DNA of 64,000 nucleotides, taken from positions 2,900,559-2,964,558 of the forward strand of contig NZ_LT896588.1 in assembly GCF_900186615.1 (NCBI RefSeq). The letters run 5' to 3'. A model generated the notes under the pieces. That model was not told the DNA's origin. It saw nothing but the letters and a program-made list of their open reading frames with translations, and did not search any database. Of this stretch, positions 62,154 to 64,000 are shown piece by piece; position 1 is the stretch's first letter; every line of letters begins with the position of its first letter. The position numbers were made by a program, and so were the translations under genes. Source of the DNA: Parabacteroides bouchesdurhonensis (GTDB lineage Bacteria; Bacteroidota; Bacteroidia; Bacteroidales; Tannerellaceae).

Positions 62154-62161
62154 CAAAGATA
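62154..62161 (-). promoter_or_regulatory. Bacteroidetes -7 box (TATCTTTG) of queD-queE
   Basis: TATCTTTG on the minus strand, 54 bases before the chosen queD start; -33 not clear. Confidence 0.5.
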
Positions 62162-62175
62162 TATATTTTTACGCT

Positions 62176-63297
62176 TTATTCATCCTGACTTTGTAGTTTC
62201 AATGAAAAATAGAAAGTGGTACCTTTTCCTTCTTCTGATTCAAACCAAAGTTTACCATCGTGTAATTCAACAAAATCTTTACATAACATCAAACCTAAGC
62301 CTGAGCCTTTTTCATTGTTAGTACCGTACGTTGTAAAATGGGTACTTTGATTTAATAGTTTTTGTTGATCTTCTTTTTTGATTCCTTTACCTGTATCTTT
62401 AATACTGACAATAACATACTCTCCATCGACTTTCGTGCTGACAGTAATTGTACCTCCATCAAAACTGAACTTTAAAGCGTTGGATATTATGTTTCGGGTA
62501 ATCGTTTTCAACATATCAATATCAACTGAACCCATTAGTTCTTTATCCAGTCCCTCTAAAGAAATGGAAACTTTCTTTTGAGTGGCCATCGGAATGTACA
62601 TATCTACAGTACTTTCGATGATGGTATTAATATCTGTTTGTTGTTTATATATTTTTTGTTTATTCAATCGGTTCTTAGCCCACTTTAATAGATTGTCGAG
62701 CAAAAGGAAAATTTCTTCAGATGTTTTATTCATCATCTGAAGCATTTCATATACTTCATCTCCCACTTTTTCTTTATCTACCATCATTAATATGGCGTTG
62801 TTCATCATTTTTAAAGAACCAAGTGGAGAACGTAAATCATGCGCAATTACTGAATATAGAGTGTCACGAGACTCAATTGTATTTTCCAGTTCTTGCTTTA
62901 TACGTTTTATACTGTAAAGCTCATAACGGTGAGCAACACGTTTTACCAATTCTTCCCGTTGGAAGGGTTTGGTTACATATTCGGTTGCTCCCAATTGATA
63001 TCCTTTTACAATGCTCTGCATATCACTTAATGCAGACATAATGATAACAGGTATATTATTGGTTTCGGGATTGCTTTTTAGATGTTGAAGAACCTCGTAA
63101 CCATCCATTTCCGGCATCATAATATCAAGTAAGATCAGATTTGGATGTCTTTCTTGGGCAATGCGTAAAGCTTTAATTCCACTGTCACAAGTGAGAAGAG
63201 TGTATCCTTCTTTTTTTAGTATAGCTTGTACAAGCATGACGTTTGTCGGTACGTCATCAACGATTAATACAGTATATTCTGATGCTAAGTTATCCAT
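62176..63297 (-). CDS. Receiver-first hybrid histidine kinase (soluble)
   Basis: A 373-residue protein with the reverse of the usual hybrid order. A CheY-like receiver sits at the N terminus (acidic DD at 14-15, Asp58 in LLDIMMPEMDG, Lys110). A short coiled coil follows (about 125-148). Next come a HisKA dimerisation helix with His153 in YSVIAHDLRSPLG and a HATPase domain (NIISNALKFSFDG, then GKGIKKEDQ and GSGLGLMLCKDFVELHDGKLW). No membrane helix or signal is present, so it is cytoplasmic. The receiver may gate the kinase in cis, making this a relay node fed by another kinase. The partner regulator is not in the window. Confidence 0.9.
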   Translation of the reverse strand: MDNLASEYTVLIVDDVPTNVMLVQAILKKEGYTLLTCDSGIKALRIAQERHPNLILLDIMMPEMDGYEVLQHLKSNPETNNIPVIIMSALSDMQSIVKGYQLGATEYVTKPFQREELVKRVAHRYELYSIKRIKQELENTIESRDTLYSVIAHDLRSPLGSLKMMNNAILMMVDKEKVGDEVYEMLQMMNKTSEEIFLLLDNLLKWAKNRLNKQKIYKQQTDINTIIESTVDMYIPMATQKKVSISLEGLDKELMGSVDIDMLKTITRNIISNALKFSFDGGTITVSTKVDGEYVIVSIKDTGKGIKKEDQQKLLNQSTHFTTYGTNNEKGSGLGLMLCKDFVELHDGKLWFESEEGKGTTFYFSLKLQSQDE

Positions 63298-63339
63298 TCT
63301 ATTTTGTACTTTTATTGATATTCAAAAACTATCAATACA

Positions 63340-63347
63340 CAAAAGTA
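63340..63347 (-). promoter_or_regulatory. Bacteroidetes -7 box (TACTTTTG) of the hybrid kinase gene
   Basis: TACTTTTG on the minus strand, 42 bases before the start codon; no -33 seen. Confidence 0.4.
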
Positions 63348-63381
63348 TTAAATAAGTTGATATGTTTAAGTTTTTTCGATA

Positions 63382-64000
63382 TCAATTTGTATTTATTTTT
63401 TCAATTTTCTCTCTTTTAGCTTTATTCCAAATTCCACTTCCCTTGTTTTTCTTAAGGTAGAAAAAACCTTTTATAACGTTTATATTCATGAATATAAAAT
63501 AATAGGGAATAAACAATAGCTTATTTCTTATTTGTTTTTGTTCCAGTTTATAGCCGGTATAGGCCATTACATAAAATAACATTTGTATAACAAATATAAT
63601 TGTATAAAAAGTTGAAGTTTTAATAAGTATTATATTTAAGGGTATAAGCAAAAACAATACAATAGGGGTTATAGTCCATCGTAAAACACGATGACTTATA
63701 TATTGAAAACTCAATATTCCATATTTGAAAATATTCAATAGACTACGTAGACGCCATATAGATTGTAATCCTCCGGCAGCAATACGGATTTTTCGCTTTT
63801 CTTCTTCTTTCATATTTAAAGATGCGCTTTCCACCGCATATGCTTTCTTGCAGTATGCAATTTTATATCCTTTTTGGGCGATGCGAAGGGAAAGTATAAA
63901 ATCATCTAATAATGTATCGTTAGGCATTTGTTCAAATAATGCTGTTCGAATCGCAAATAATTCTCCGGCCGCCCCAACTGCAGAATAAAGCTGGAAATCT
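63382..64000 (-). CDS. C-terminal part of a membrane GT2 glycosyltransferase (5' end outside window)
   Basis: The minus-strand frame stays open to the window edge, so only the last 205 residues are seen. An internal ATG at 63927 is not the real start, because the conserved GT2 block continues upstream of it (QLYSAVGAAGELFAIRTALF). TLLDDFILSLRIAQKGYKIAY holds the catalytic-base Asp of processive or lipid-linked GT2 enzymes. GGLQSIWRLRSLLN stands in the place of the usual QxxRW motif. Two to four hydrophobic segments follow (about 63490-63720), and the tail is basic. It probably makes an extracellular or capsular glycan, or transfers a sugar at the membrane; the substrate is unknown. Confidence 0.85.
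   Translation of the reverse strand, partial: DFQLYSAVGAAGELFAIRTALFEQMPNDTLLDDFILSLRIAQKGYKIAYCKKAYAVESASLNMKEEEKRKIRIAAGGLQSIWRLRSLLNIFKYGILSFQYISHRVLRWTITPIVLFLLIPLNIILIKTSTFYTIIFVIQMLFYVMAYTGYKLEQKQIRNKLLFIPYYFIFMNINVIKGFFYLKKNKGSGIWNKAKREKIEKINTN

Noticed and set aside
1-64000. tRNA or rRNA genes
   Set aside because: No cloverleaf-like sequence with T-loop/CCA pattern and no rRNA stretches were seen in the intergenic regions.

Overview
The window looks like a chromosomal segment from a gut-type Bacteroidales bacterium, most likely Parabacteroides or a close relative. The grounds are: several -7 boxes of the Bacteroidetes TAnnTTTG form, many lipoproteins with a short lipobox, a type IX secretion C-terminal tail at the left edge, and families largely confined to this phylum (6-bladed beta-propeller lipoproteins, DUF5686, TPR membrane regulators, glutamine-in-HxH dihydroorotase). 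The genus is an inference. No rRNA, tRNA, transposase, CRISPR array or phage gene was seen.

Layout. 1-4.7 kb: end of a T9SS cargo gene, a membrane-spanning TPR/HTH regulator and two beta-propeller-type lipoproteins. 4.7-8.0 kb: a TPP riboswitch controlling a stand-alone Thi4 thiazole synthase, then a secreted TIM-barrel-like protein. 8.2-15.0 kb: a HAD phosphatase and a heavy-metal efflux operon (His-rich small protein, CzcB-, CzcA- and CzcC-like). 15.1-17.9 kb: an ECF sigma factor, a hybrid inner-membrane/beta-barrel protein and a lipoprotein. 18.0-24.7 kb (minus strand): DUF368 lipid-carrier transporter, TPR protein, GlnRS, Nramp transporter and a methyltransferase with a structured leader. 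24.8-29.0 kb (minus): a histidine kinase and its sigma-54 activator, then a DUF3307/SatD-like pair with a five-unit 28-bp repeat upstream. 29.4-42.4 kb (plus): a seven-gene tripartite efflux operon (TolC, membrane fusion protein, four MacB/FtsX permeases, one ATPase) preceded by a near-perfect sigma-54 promoter. 42.5-58.2 kb: FabK/nitronate monooxygenase, a 59-residue acidic ORF, Dcp peptidase, NhaC antiporter, DUF5686 protein, beta-mannosidase, acyl-CoA ligase and Mfd. 58.4-64 kb: a PepSY-like secreted protein, a dolichol-phosphate-mannose-synthase-like GT2, dihydroorotase, queE/queD, a receiver-first hybrid kinase and a truncated GT2 enzyme.

The most interesting signals are non-coding. (1) A four-copy family of ~105-bp intergenic palindromes sits at gene 3' ends; in one copy the 24-nt loop is exactly inverted relative to the others. 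(2) A sigma-54 circuit: the activator gene lies next to an efflux operon with a -24/-12 promoter, and a similar dyad lies 95-110 bp upstream of this promoter and of a second, weaker one before the PepSY-like gene. (3) A 28-bp direct-repeat array overlaps the promoter of the SatD-like gene. (4) The methyltransferase leader carries an apparent attenuator. (5) Competing hairpins cover the dihydroorotase start codon.
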